The position numbers and the translations under genes were made by a program. DNA of 64,000 nucleotides, taken from the NCBI GenBank assembly GCA_038380795.1, contig CM076280.1, positions 9,349,501-9,413,500 on the forward strand, read 5' to 3'. A model generated the notes under the pieces. The model was not told where the DNA came from. It searched no databases and saw only the letters and a program-made list of their open reading frames with translations. The stretch is from Pyrocephalus nanus. Its lineage: Eukaryota > Chordata > Aves > Passeriformes > Tyrannidae. Shown here in pieces: positions 1 to 13,444 of the stretch (its first letter is position 1; each line of letters begins with the position of its first letter).

Positions 1-978
1 GAGTATGAAAACATCATCAAAGGACACATTGTAGTTTCCTGAAGGAAGAGGGAGAAAGATGTATGGACGAGAGGTGTTGCACACTAGCTCAGCTTTCCAT
101 TTTCAACTCTTTCCTGAGCAGCCAAATTTCCAGAAGTGGTGGGAATTAGCAATAGGAACCTGCACAAAAGCTCCTTCTCGGGTGGTCCCACCACATGTGT
201 CCTGCTCGGTGTTCCATGGCTTGGTGATTGTCGCCAGCCAAATGCAGGAAAATACTTTTCCAACCAAAATTTGGTGTTAAGTGAAATTCTGAGCATGTCA
301 GCAGATATCCCCACACCTAAGCATGTAATCCCACTTATATCCTGAGATAACTTTGGCAGCCAGGTCTATTTTCCCCCAGATTCCCTTTAATCCATGAAAC
401 CCGGATCCTGTGTTCACCTCCTGGGGCAGAAAACATTCCGAGCCCTGATGAAAAGCCTCTGTGCACACAAACCCCTTGATCCTGAGCCACCTCGGTGTGG
501 AGGGCTGAGGAGGAAACCTCAGGGTGGATCTTGGGGTTGTGGCAGTCGAGGGGGTGGAAATCCTGTCTGTGGGGCCAAGAAAGCGGCAGCTCCGCTTCCA
601 GAATAATTGGGCTGTGAAAAGAAAAATGGAGTAAAAGCAAGATTTTAGGTTCCTCAGTGCTCAGAAGGAAGCCCTGATGTGCTGCTAGAAGCAAAGAGCC
701 ACCCTTTGGCAATGGAAGGGAGCCCAGACTGGGGGAGGATGAGGAGTTCCAACAGGAGCTGTGGCCTTTGGAGCTGTCTGAGGGCTCACCTGGGGGTTTG
801 TCCTGGAGTTTGGGAAAGGGAAAGGATGGGAAGTCCAGAAAGCAGCAGTGTGAGGCTGCCCCTGGTTGCTCTTCCTGCCTTTTAGCAGTGGTGTGAGTTG
901 TCTGATGGAGCTGTGAAATGCTGCTGTTTGACCACCACAAATGGTTGTGGCAAGAAATTTGATGGAGATCTGAGGTCC

Positions 979-1435
979 CCAGCACAGGAAGGGCATCAGC
1001 CTGTTGGAATGAGCCCAGAGGAAGCCCCAAAGATAATTAGAGGGATGGAGAACCTCCCCTATGAGGAAAGGCTGAGAGAAATGGGGTTGTTCTTCCTTGA
1101 GAAGAGAAGGTTTTGGGGTGACCTAACTGGAGCCTCCCAGTACCTCAAGGGAGCCAACAAGAAAGGTGAAGAGAGACTTGTGACAAGGACCTGGAGTGAC
1201 AGGACAAGAGGGAGTGGCTTCAAACTGAGAGAGAATGAGGTTAGATTAGATATTAGGAAGAAATTCTTCCCTGTGAGGGTGGAGAGGCTCTGGCACAGGT
1301 TTCCCAGAGAATCTGTGGCTGCCCCATCCCTGGAAGTGTCCAAGGCCAGGTTGGGTGGGGCTTGGAGCAACCTGGGCAGGGGGTGCAACAGGATGAGCTT
1401 TAAGGTCCTTTCCAACCCAAGCCATTCTATGATCT
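979..1435 (+). mobile_element. CR1 LINE 3' end fragment, sense orientation
   Basis: The sequence is typical of the CR1 3' region: a block starting near agcacaggaagggcatc, then taggaagaaattcttccct, then ccctggaagtgtccaaggcc, ending tttccaacccaagccattct. It is about 450 bp and 5'-truncated. The reading frame through it is decayed retroposon, not a gene. Confidence 0.93.
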
Positions 1436-4400
1436 TTAGCAGGATTTCTTTCCTGTCACCTCCTTTTCTGTACAAAGACCAGCTGCCCCTCAAGTCTCCT
1501 GTTCACCACCTTCCCCAGACCCTCTCTTTTTGCTCTGCATCCCCATCTCCCTTGTAGCCAAGGATGGGAATGAAGCCCAGAGCTCTCTGGGTCAGTGGGA
1601 CCAACACCTCCCAGGCAGACACCGTGACCCCATTTACACAGGGCTGGTTAAAAACTGAGCAGCTCCAGCAGCAACTCAAGCCAAGAGCTCTGCTTTACTA
1701 CATATTTTCCACCATGAGAGAGTCCCCCTTACAATCCACTGGCGTATCCATCTTCACGTGGGCGGCGCAGCCAGCAGGAGCTGATCTGGTTCCTAATTTT
1801 CCACGCAGGAAAGGGGAATAAATCAATATGAAACCGGAGCCGGGAAACGGCGTCGTTCGGCGCGAGGGAGCGACGGTGTGATGTGCTGGGCCACAGCTCA
1901 TAGGGAGGGAGAATCAGGTTTTAAACTTATCCCTTCGTGGTTCACACATATGTCATTGAAAAATAACTCCTGGAGGGGGAAAATAGCCAGCCCTTTCGCT
2001 GGGTTATTAGAGGATTATTTGATTTGGAGGGAGAGGGGGAACTTGGAAAGGCGTGATGGGCCCTTGGTGACATCAGGAGGTGAGGTTGGATGGGGAGAAA
2101 CGCAGCACTAAATGGAATGGCAAGGAAAATAGGGAATTTGAGTATGTGGTCAGGTCTGCATGACCACAAGGAGAAAAAAGGGAAGGCTGGGCGGCCTTTG
2201 GCAGCCTTGCAGCCTCTAATTTGGGATTACGTGGAGTTTTTGGAGGCTGAATATTCCCCTCCACTCTGCATCGCCTCTTCAAGGAAAACTGCAATTTCCT
2301 TGTTTCCCCTGGAAAAGGTAGCCTGGATGACAGGGCACTGCCCAGAGCTGGTCCCTGGACTGTGGATGGGGACACCAGCCAGGCTGTGGGGCTGCTCAGG
2401 CCCTGCTGCAGTGGGGGATGACCTTCAGGAGGTGACAACTGGGACCCCGAGAGCGGTGGCAATGGTTGGACACAGCTAGGCTGTGCTGGGCTACCTGGTG
2501 CTCAGAGAGCAGTGGAGGACAAGGGGAAATGGGGCCTTGGGTTTCTTCCAGGGATTCCTAATGAATACAGCGAGGAAAAGGGAGAAAATATGTTTTTTGA
2601 GCATGTCCTATGGAGCGCAGGGTATTGAGTATGTGCTGTAGAAAGGCAGCGTTATTCGGAATACACGGGATGCAAAATGAGGGGATTATTTCAAAATTGC
2701 TTATGGGTTCATCTTCTCACTCTCTCAGCATTATTAACTGCTAGTTAAAGGGCTGGCAGAGCAGGACAGACAATGACATCCATTCATTTTGCCCCATTCA
2801 TTTCTCAGAGGCCTGGGCTGGGCTTTTGTGGGATTTTTTCTTTCCCTTTTTAATTTCCATGCTGGACACTGAAGGTCAGGCTGACCCTATCCCCCCTTTA
2901 TGTAAATGCCTCCCACAGTGTGCATGCCATGAGTTAATGCAGCTTCCCAGAGGGTCTGAATGAGTTCTGTGGGATGCTGTCCATGGGTCTGAGCTTTGCT
3001 GGCACACAGGACACTGGGCATGGTTCTCAGGGACAGCACCATTTTGTCACGTTGTCCCATTGCTTTGACCCTGCATGGAAAATTTCTTGACTATGTAAAT
3101 TGCAAATTCCCATTTCCAGGTGCCTCCTGATCCACCCTGCTTAAGCATATCCAGGGAAGCCAACTTTCTGAGCAAGTATAAAGAGAATTTTTTTGTGAAT
3201 AGTCTAATTTGCCGCTTGTGAGGTTTCAGAAGCATAATCTGACTTGATGCTTCAATTAGGGAACAAAACCACACCGTGTGAACGTACCTGAGCCAAGTCA
3301 GCTCCTACTGGAAAACAACTGGGAACAACTGCTGGAAAAACTGCTGCTGGGGGGTTATTCACACTTGTGGTTTTGTGAATGCTCTGGAATAGAGAATTAC
3401 TCAAAGAAAGGGTGAAAAGAAAAACCATGTTTGAATTCTGGAGAGATATCTGAGGTATAGATTTTGGGGTTTTGAGTAATCTGGTGCTCTGAAGTCACTC
3501 TCAGCGGGTGGTATTAATATTGTAAACAGATGGTGAGTGCCTCAATTAAAAAGAAATACCTGTGAACTGGGTGGTACAAGTTCTGAGCAGATTTTAAAGC
3601 ATTCCTTTCAGAGTTATCCTATAGATTTCCACTAAGCATTTACAATCTGGAGGGGGAGGGAAAAAAAAAACCCCAGCTGTTTGGTGACCACTCCATAAAT
3701 GTCTAGATGTAAAAGCAGTGACAACACAGCACATGGTGATTGTGGGGCCTCTATTCTTAGGGCTCAAGGCTGTAATTTGTGTGCAGCATGACACAAATGC
3801 TGATTTTAAGCAACCAGATGAGGAGTTTGAAGGCAGAAATCACAGAGGGACGGGCTGCTGTGTGGTCATAGAGGGGGAAAAAAATAGCTCCCAGGGTTTG
3901 ATCCTGGTGTGTTTGAAGAGCCAGCAGCAATTACAAGTCTGTTGTGCAGATGGATCGGCCGCTGTCCTCGGGTAAGGGCTTGTCTGAGGTTGCCTGGGTG
4001 GCAGTGCCACCCTGAGCATGGCCAGCATCTGATGGCAGGTATCAACCAACCCTTGGGCTCTGCTGTGTCCCATGAAATTCCTCTGGGAGCTCCCAGGGGA
4101 GCTGGCTTAGCTGAGACCTGGAGCTGCTTCACTTTTCCTTCTCCATTCTTCTTGTGTCAGGAAAATTGAGGAGAGGAGGGTGTTTTCCATGTCTGGGCAA
4201 GGCATGCAAGGAAACCTGCTTATTTTGTGGCGTTTCAGCTTCGTCTTTTTGCAGTCACTGCGGGAATTGGGAATCTCAGAGATGCTTTGAGATTAGTCAG
4301 GTCTGGATTCCTTCTAATTTGTGTCTCGTGGTTGCTTCAGCTTATGGTAGGAACATTAAAGAGATGAGTTCTGTGCATGCCTGTGTCTGCTGGGATGTGA

Positions 4401-5536
4401 ACTCACTGCTGAGCCTCCCCAGACAATGCACTTGGATGATGGATTTTACTGAGCTGTCTGTTTCCATGACATTTATAGCACTTTAATTATCTTGAGCCTT
4501 TTTCCTCTGTCAAAAGTGATTGAAATCAGGCCTCGGATTGAAGAGTTATTGGGATAGACGGGCACACCTGTGGCTGCACGAAGGGATCGCACAGGGCTTG
4601 CTTTTGGGGGGAAACCAGCCAAAAAAAGTGCATTGCTGTCCTAATGAATTCGTTAGAGGAGAATGCTACCTCGTGTGTTAGCTTAAACCTTCAAATTAAA
4701 TAACTCTCAGTGTGGTTGCTGGTAAGCATGGGGTGAATATTTAGGTACTAGCAGTTGTAATCACAGAGTTGTGTTGTTCCTCTGGTGAAGGTGTTTCCCT
4801 CTGGCACATGCCTACAACAGCTCTTCTCCAAATATTTCCTCTGCCTGCAGGGGTAGATTCAGTTCCTTGTGCTGGCCAAAAAAAAAAAAAAAAAGGCAAG
4901 AACTGGTTCTGACTGGAGGTCACAGTTAAGATCCCACACAGGAGCATCCACAGAGCAGGTCTGCTAAGGACCTACACCAGGTCTGACCTGAACATCTCAC
5001 ACGTTCCCTGGGAGCTGGTGTGATTGTGCCAAGTCCTCCTGCCAAGCTGGCCCTGCCTGCAGAGTCTCAACCTGCTTTTCTCTTGTTCCAGCTCTTCTCA
5101 GAATTGAGTTTCCTACTTTTCAGTCAAAACCAGAGAGGGGAAAAGAAAGTCAGACTATTTACCATGTTCATGGGAGTTTTGGAGCAGCCAAAAAAAACTG
5201 AGTCACCTTGAAAGGGTTCTCTGCAGTCAGGTTTTTTACCTTTTTTTTTTTAATAATTTTCTCCTGAAATAGAAGGGACACCTTTGGCCAGCCAGCAGAG
5301 GAGTTATTCCTCCCAGTGAAGCCTGGTTAAAGCAGCATGTTCTAGACAGATCCATTGCAAAGCTTCCATCCCGTGGCTGTGAGAACCTCTGGTGGTTCAG
5401 TCCCAGCGAGCCAAGCAGCTCCTGTCCCATTTCCTGTTCCTGGGGAAGGTCTCACTGCAGGAGATCTGTAAAGGGTTTCTCAAGAGCAGGGTGTCAGATG
5501 AGGGTGGTCCCTGCTGTAGGTGATGCAATTCTTCAT

Positions 5537-5649
5537 AGAATCACAGAATGGTTTGGGTTGAAAGGGACCTGGAGGATCATCTGGTTCCAACCCCCTGTCA
5601 TGGACAGAGACATCTTCCTCTAGACCAGGTTGCTCCAAGCCCTGGCCAA
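5537..5649 (-). mobile_element. CR1 LINE 3' end fragment, antisense, with possible target-site duplication
   Basis: It starts agaatcacagaatggtttgg and runs through ggttccaaccccctgtcatg to ccaggttgctccaagccc, the reverse complement of a CR1 3' terminus. Only about 113 bp remain. The 11-mer caattcttcat occurs exactly at both edges (5526-5536 and 5650-5660), consistent with a target-site duplication. Confidence 0.93.
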
Positions 5650-6056
5650 CAATTCTTCATCCTCACATGATGAACATCCATAATGTTTATCAGCTGCAGG
5701 TATAGGCAGCTACATGTGTGCATGTGTACATATATAAACCATCTCTTATGGGTAACCTACCATGCAGCTGCTGCTTAAGAGAGAAAAATATTTACTTCAC
5801 TGTGATGAAATTTGAACTAGAAGTCATGCAGTTTAATAAAAACCTGTGGTTCAGATTCCTTGTTCTTCACATATGTTTCTAATCTGCTGGGGGGGGGGGG
5901 TTTGTTCAGACCATCTGCTCAGAACACACAATTAAAAGCAAAAGTTTAAAAATACTCATTTTGCAAATATAAAGACTCGCCTTACAATAGGCAAATGAAA
6001 TTTGAGAGTAATGTTCTCTCTTTATTGGGGTGGAGAGAGGTGGGACTGTCAGGGGG

Positions 6057-6101
6057 TTCTTCTTTTCTTTCTTTCTTTCTTTTTTTTTTTTTTTTCCCTT
6101 T
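6057..6101 (+). repeat. CTTT microsatellite and polypyrimidine tract
   Basis: 45 nt of uninterrupted C/T on the plus strand, with about four CTTT units followed by a T-run. The mirror-like purine/pyrimidine bias could favour triplex structure; otherwise it is a simple repeat. Confidence 0.9.
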
Positions 6102-9100
6102 AAAAACCTGAACTGTGCTATTATTTTTCCCCTCTTTGCAAAATAGCTGCAGAAACCTCTCATATTATTTTTGCCTGTGTTACCACAGTGCTTGGCCAGG
6201 CTATAGAGGAGGAGTGAATATAAAGCAGCCTTTTGTCACACCAGTCTTTGCAGCCCCTCTCCCAGTCCGTCTGTCCTTCCAGGCTGGGGCCATGGAGCAG
6301 GGGAAGCCATTCAGCCCCATCCTGCTTTTCATGTCCATAACTGATTGTTTTGCACCCAAAAATCCTCATAGATAGACTGTGATTTGTTTAACAGACATAA
6401 ATGTATAAAAATAGCCAGCAGAGTGTCTGAGCACGACGGTTGTTGATTTAAGGATATCTGTCTCTGAGTGTTTTCAGCAGGTCTTTCTATTTGCTTTGTA
6501 TTTTTAAGGCACCTTGGCTGCCTTTTCCCTTTCCTGCAGTCCCAAATTTTTGGCTGTTTTGCCCTGGACATACCTTTCTGTCCCATAGAAGAGGTTGTGG
6601 TGTTTGTGCTCACTCAAAAGAGGAGGAATGCAGACAAATCCATGGACAGCAGTGGTTCTAAGAGGGACTCGGGTGAGCAGGGAGCTTGAAGTGGAAGGGA
6701 AAATCAGAGCTTGCAAATATTTTGTTCCAAAGGACCCCAGTGTGTGGTGATGATGATGATGCCACCATGCTCAGAGTGGCTGATGTCAGGCTGCCTGCAC
6801 GGAGACGTGAGGATAAACAGAAGCTGAGGAGTCATTTCTCCTCTGGGTGGGTTCTGCTCCCTGGTGTAATGAGTTGCAGCAGATACTGGAAGTATTTTCT
6901 CTGCAGTGGAGCACACAGCCCGTGTCTGGGGCTTTGCAGCTCCAGACATGAGTCAAGGGGAAGCTGGACACATCCTGGGGTACGTGGGTGTGAGGAACAC
7001 TGCCTGACCTTTGATGCTCCTCGTTGTAAGGACAGGAGACTTAAACCACAGTCCAGTTTTTCCTGGGTTTTGTGTTTTTTTTTTCTTTCCTTATCTTAAA
7101 TTTTCCCATTTTCTGGAGAAAATCCCCCAGCACCCGTGGCTCTGATGCAACCTGGCACTACCCCATCCATGCCAGGCTGGAGGGACTGCGTGGGGCAGAG
7201 CTGCTCTTCCCACAGTGCCTTTTCCAGCTTGGAAGCAAAACCCCTGGAGAAATGCGTTGCCAGGATGGCCTTGCAGTAAATAGTTTGTAGGTTTGATGCT
7301 TTCTGTGCTTCTGCCAGCACCACCTGCTTTCTGAGCTGCCTCTGTCTTTAAGGATTGTTTGTCTCTCTGCCCTGTGTCCCAGAAGTTGCTGGATCTTAAT
7401 TAAATGGCAGGTTGCTAATTTGCCTTAGCTGGGTTTTTCCACTCATTTGGTAAGTTCTCGAACAAAAAACTGTCCTCCAAGGTCTAGGCACTGGCGTTGA
7501 GCTAGGAAAGATGGATTGCCCACTGGAAGCAATGCTCATTTATGGCTCACAGTGGGAGACACAGGGTAAGCCTCTGTGATGTGCGTGTGATGCTTCATCC
7601 GAGCACTGCAGCCCCTCAGCCAGGCAGGGCCAAGGTTGAGTAAGGTGAAATACAATTATCTCAAAGCATAAAGCAGCCCCAGAGCTTTTGGGGATCTTTA
7701 AACTAGTGATTGGATGTGTCTTCTGAAAGGATGGAGGCTTCAATTAGGCGAAGTGCCTGGGGATGAATCAATGTTGGCAGTGAAGGGATGGGGAGCTGGG
7801 GCAGGGAGAATGTGTGGGGAATTTGGAGTTGGCTTGGGCTCTTGCCCCATCATTAAATGTCCATTTGAGCTTGGTCAGGCTTTTGCATCCCGTCCCTTTT
7901 CTGTTCTCTTTGTGGCATCGCTGGTCCCTGCACGAGAAGCTCTCAGGGCAGGATGTGACATGAAGTGGAGCAGGGTAGTGGAGGGCTGAGAAAGGGGTGG
8001 CTTTAGAGCTGTTACAGGGGACTGCAGAGAGAGCAAAGGGGCTCTGGGCTGTCAGGATTTGGTGAGGATTCCAGGGAAAGTGGCAGGAAGAAGTCAGCCA
8101 TGATTAATGGCTGATTTGACAAACTCAGCCACTTGGAAAGGCAAGAAAACCTCTCACCCGTTGGGGCTGGGAAACTTGAGCAGTGGCTGGATCCTATAAA
8201 ACCCTGCCATGTAAATAATCCATACTGCTGGGGAATACTGTGTATGTTGTCCCTGGGAATTAGATCTGTGTTCACAAAGAAAGAAGGACTTGGGCACAAG
8301 CTCTGGCTTCACTTTTGCTCCGGTGAGCGCAGAGGGTGCTCCGTGTCGAGCCGGTGGCCATGGCTGCTGCTGGGGAATGTTTGCATTAGGGCAGGGGGTT
8401 ATTTACAGTGTGGTTATCAGGGCTGGGTGGGAAGCAGACACCTGGAAATAAACCCTGTGCTGGTGTCTTCTGCTCTGCTAATGACTCGAGTCCTTGACTG
8501 GTATTTGGGTATTGGCAGAGCGACAGCTCCTTCAGGAGAGCTTTCCAGAATTAGCAAAGCCATCTGGCTTTTGTTCTCCTCTCAGGGAATTGCCTGTCCT
8601 TCCCTTCCAATAAGGAGTCCTTGCTAAACTGCTCCACAATTGTGTTGTGATATCACACAGACAGACCTACAGCGTGCTGTGGTCTCTGCAAGCATGGAGG
8701 AAAATCAGCCCTTTGCTCCAAAAAGCCTCTCAGTTTTAAGAAAGAGCCACGAGGGTGCTGACCCAGAGATCCAGCAGTTATGGATGGAGGAAGCATGATT
8801 TGGTGTTGGCCAACTCTGTTTTCATCTGCTGGAGCAGGGCTGGGTGCTGGGGACAGCTTGGAGATTCCCAGGGTTCAGGGAAGAGGAAGAGGAGGGGACA
8901 GCACTTCCCTGCCTCACTCCTTCAAATCCAGCAGCTGGGACTGGCAATGATTTAGTGGATTCTCATTTGATAGGCAATTGGGTTCCTCCCTGGGATTGTA
9001 AAATAAAAACGTTGAAAAATTACTGGGGAGGTTAATTACCACAGAGCCGAAGGGCTTATTTGCTTCTTGTTGCTGTGGTCAGGGAAAGAGGCTTGTGTGT

Positions 9101-9670
9101 TGTCCAAATAATTACTGTGTGCTCTGCAAGTCTAATATCAGAAATGCTCATGGCTGATCCGGGGGTGGGGATGCAGGACTGGGCTGATGTGTTGTGAGAG
9201 GGGGTTTCTTGGGGTGCCCAGATGGAGATCCATGGGAAAGAGAAACTTTTGTCAGCCCTCACTCGAGAGGGTTTTTCTTTGAAGCCGTATTTAGTTCTAG
9301 TGAAACTTCTATCGCTGTTCTGCTTAATTAAACCTGTTTTTGCTAAAGAAGGCTCAGAAGAGGCTCCTCTCTGAGTGCCAAAAAGCCAGCAGGAGCTGTT
9401 CTTGTGGTAACTGGAGCCCAGGAGGGGAAATAGCAGAGGCTTCACAGCAAAGCTGCCCGGCCGATCCTGTAGCTGCTTTGTGTGGGACAGGGACAAAAAC
9501 ATCCAGCTGGACTTACCCAAACCACCTAGTATTTGTAGCTGACTCACGACTGCAGCTAACTCAAACCTTTTTTTTGTTATTTACCCAGACTTTGAACAAT
9601 TGCCTTCTCATTTTGTAGTGCAAAACTATCGTTCCTGTTTGTGGCTGGACAGCCAGAGGGGCTCAGGGTG

Positions 9671-9862
9671 CAGGTAGAGGGACTGGCAGACACATTAAGG
9701 CTTCATTTGACCCCAGTGCTGCAGTTGGGCTTCTTTTCTGGAGCAGCTGTGTCTTAATGAGGGATTCTGGGATGATCCCAGTACAGCAAAGGATGCAGAG
9801 ATGCTCTGAGCACGTAAAGTACCTCTGACTTTTTGGGGTCTCACTGTGACAGAACTGGGAGC
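9671..9862 (+). repeat. Diverged direct repeat, copy 1
   Basis: It is recognisably similar to 10994-11178. Shared blocks include ttcttttctggagcagctg, agatgctctgagcac (copy 2 reads aggtgctctgagcac) and the sequence from acctctgactttt through ggggtctcactgtg. It is either a local duplication 1.3 kb apart or two copies of an unrecognised old interspersed repeat. Confidence 0.75.
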
Positions 9863-10993
9863 ACAGTGAGTTCTGGGTCCCCCATTGTTTCCCTTCTTCC
9901 CTGGCATCTCCACCACCACTTTTACTCCAACCTGCTTGGAGCCCTGGAGCAGGGCAGCTGCTGTGTCCGTAGCGATGAGCTTCTCTGGGCAAGTGCTGAT
10001 GACTGGTTCTATCAAGTGGAACATCTGAGGGCTGGCAGGCTGTCTCTGAGACAGATTAGGTATTTTGGAAGCTCTCTGAGCTTTCACTTCATCACAGAGC
10101 TGCGTTGAACCTCTGCCACTCTTCAGCCTGGGCTTGGGTTTATGGAACCAGCGAGTTTCTTAAAATAAAACTCAGCAATATCTCAGTTACTTCCAACAAT
10201 CTCGTAGATTTTTTTGATACAGTTGTACATCCCAGGCCTGTGTTTGTCCAATTTAAATGCAGGAGTTTAGAAAAGCACACCAAGCTGCCTTTATTCTTAG
10301 GGATGCTGTCTCTCAGACTTTTGGGTAATGCACTAAAGTCCAGTTAATTATCAGTGCATTGCAGTGGGAGCCCGGAAGAATCCCAGTATTTATGGAGCTG
10401 CTGCCAATGCCAGATGAAGTCACTCTGATTATCCAGGCCAGCTGTTTTTTGAGGTTTGTTTTTTTTTTTTTTTGTGAACCACAACGATTTCTCCAAGTTA
10501 CTGAAGTTGATGTCATTGGAAGTGATGTGACATTTTTTGCACGCATATAGAATAAGTGTTAAAAAATGCTCCAGAAAGAGCTTTTCCAGTCTTGTCTGGG
10601 AGCTGGCTGGAGAGTTGAATTAAACTGGCTTGATGGAACTTAATCCATAAAGCAAATGAGTCATCAGGCACAAATGGCTTTACCATAAATGTCAGACAGA
10701 TTCTTACTGGTCCTGACAGTCAGCACTTACATCTGTTTGGTGGAGCAAATAAAAGCCTCACAGTTCACAATCATTTTCATAAATGTGCTGTCCTGCCTCT
10801 TCCTCTTCATAAGAAGCTCTAGGAATAAAGGTCGAAATGTGATTTATCACCCTTTTTTAAAAGCTAACTCTTCTGATGGATGAAATAGTGGTTTTATTTT
10901 TAGGTTAAAAAGAAAAAAAAAAACAGTTGACCTTTTTTATTCTCAACTTGAAAGTTTTGGTTGAACCAGCAAAGCACAGGTGTGGTTTGTACA

Positions 10994-11178
10994 CAGGTAC
11001 AGGGACTGGTAGGGATGATGAGGCTTTGTCTGACCCCTTTGCTGCAGCTTGGCTTCTTTTCTGGAGCAGCTGAGTTCAAGCAAGGCACTCTAGGATGATA
11101 CTCAGAGGTGCTCTGAGCACTTATCCTACCTCTGACTTTTGGGGTCTCACTGTGCTGACAGAGGAGGGGCAGGAGCCA
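10994..11178 (+). repeat. Diverged direct repeat, copy 2
   Basis: Second copy, in the same orientation as 9671-9862, with small indels. It starts caggtacagggactgg against caggtagagggactgg and ends near ggaggggcaggagcc. It does not match CR1. Confidence 0.75.
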
Positions 11179-13444
11179 CAACTGTGCTAGACCAAAACCA
11201 TCACAGTGCTACAAATTATCCCAGTCACTGGAGGACTTTCTTGAGCCCTCAGTGCCCAGATATGCCCAAGAGAGAACTTGTGCCAACTCATTCATGTGCC
11301 AAGAGAGAACTTCACCCACTGCCTTGTGCGTGTGGCTGAGGGTGAAGGACACTGTGCTTCCCCTTCAAAGCAACACCAGAGTTTTAGCGACCTGCTCCCT
11401 GACTTAGATCCCTCTTTGCTTGAAAATAAGTCTTAAATTGATTCGGTTGATAAAGTTTTTTAAATTGCTTTATTGATGCAGTTGTAAGTTCTCTCTCTTA
11501 CAAAGGCTCCCTGGAAAACCCGCCAGCGCTCTGTGTGTGTGAATTAATGGCACCTTCGTTATCGCCGCTGAAAAAAAGCTGATGCTGACATGGGAAGGAG
11601 ACAGGCTTTGGGTGGTTTGTGGAACCATAACAGGGGAAACAAACAGGCACTTGAGCGAGGAAAGGGAGCGAGGCTGGCTGCCCCTTTGTCAGCCTGGGCC
11701 GGGGCAGGGAGCTCCTGGTGCAATTTATTAGCGGCACCACACTCGAGAGGACACAAAGGGCTCGCGACCCTCCCAGCACGGCTCGCTCCAGTGCGGGGCG
11801 GCTTTTTAAATCAAAGAAATGGGGCTCTTGACAGCACAGCTTTGTGCATCTTTTGTGAAGTTCAGATAGTGGGGCTTTTTATTGCCGGGCTAAATTAGCC
11901 CATTTTATTGTTTTGCGCCGAGGGATGAGGTCAATTGACTGGGAATCTTGCTAACAAGGTTTTTACTCCTGTCTGCTTTTTTACAAGTGTTAACACGGGG
12001 TATCCACCAGTGCTGTGCACTTGCTGTTAATGAAACAAAGATGAATGGTCTGGTGACCCCCTGAGCTCTCCTCCTTCCCCCACTGCTGAGCTGCTCAGCC
12101 CATGTCACTGTGCTGGAGCTTGGATGCTCCCTGGGGCTCTCAATGCCCCAAATTTGGGTCCCTCAGTTTTTCCTTGATTTTCAAGCTGCCGCTGGAACAA
12201 CGAAAGAAGGATGAACTTTGGGCAGGGTGATTGATTGGGTTTGAAAAGGAAATGGGAAAGTAGTGGCCATGTGGAATGATGCTCGTGAAGCGTGGTGAGC
12301 TCTGAAGGTGCTGTCTGATGCGGCTCATGCTTTTTCCTGGCACTCTCTGCATTCCAAATTTATTCAGTTACGCACTGATTCTCTCAGGTTCTTGACCCAA
12401 AACGAGCAGGAAGCTTCCCTTCTTCGTCCTCCCCTGCTCACTCATCAGCAACTGCTGGGCCAACACTGTCCTTTGGTGTGTTGAGTGAGTTTGGGGGTTC
12501 TGCCCTGACCTCCAGACTGGAGCCTGTGGCTCGTGGGACTTGCAGGTTGTTTTTTTCCATGTACCCAAAGGCACTGCCAATGCCTTGGGCTATCAGAGCC
12601 AGAGGATGCTCAGCTCCTGCAGGGAATCAAGCCAGGATTTCTCCCCAGGAACTGCCATCAGCTGAGACTAAAAGCAAACTCAGCTTTAACAGATTCTCTT
12701 CTGCTTAACCTTTTGCACTGTGTTTACCCAACATGCCTTTCCTTGCTTTATCTGCTCCTTGAGGAAACACAGTTATAGTTATAGATGCACACTATCAGCT
12801 CTCCTTGAGGTGTAAATCCAACCTTATCAGGAAGAAAAAGCTTTTTCAGCCTTCCTTACCTCTTGCAGACAAGTACCAGGTCTGCTTTTTGGCAGCTTTA
12901 TTTCAGCTTATCCCGACAATGCCAGACACTTCCCATCATCCTGTGGAAAATGGGGAGCTTTAACCACCTGAGTGAGGGAAGGGCAGAAATGGCTTAACTC
13001 GGGTGTCAGTGAGGGGTGACTGAGGTTCCACGTGCAGAAATAGCAGCTGGAAGGGTCTTCACATCATCCACTTGAAACAAAAATCCTTGGCCAGGCTGGG
13101 CATTTCCTGCTGGAGGGAACTCCGAAGGAACAGCCTGTTTTCTTACTCTGAACTGCCTTTGAAGACCAGGGGTGGTGATATTTGGTGTGAAGAGCCCCAT
13201 GACACCCCCAGCTCCTTCCAGTCCCTGCTCAGGGCTGGGTGATGTCCTGTAGGTCACACCATGGGCGAGTTCCCCACGTAGGTTCCACTGGCAGGTGGTG
13301 ACCAGAGCCAGTTGGAATTGGGAAGTGTTCTACAAGACAAAAACCTGGCATTTTCTGTTTTCTAATACTCCATTTCTATTTTTTGGTGGTTACACTGAAA
13401 ACGAAAAAGCCAGAGCGTTAATGACAGAACTGCTGTATGAATTT

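Noticed and set aside
335..1030. 231-residue minus-strand open frame
   Set aside because: Low-complexity Ser/Pro/His translation of intron and antisense retroposon; no domain, no splice or promoter support.
898..1557. 219-residue plus-strand open frame
   Set aside because: Most of it lies in a CR1 3' end, which is non-coding retroposon sequence; there are no protein-family features.
8133..8627. 164-residue plus-strand open frame in the upstream intron
   Set aside because: No recognisable domain, composition like neighbouring intron, no matching splice signals.
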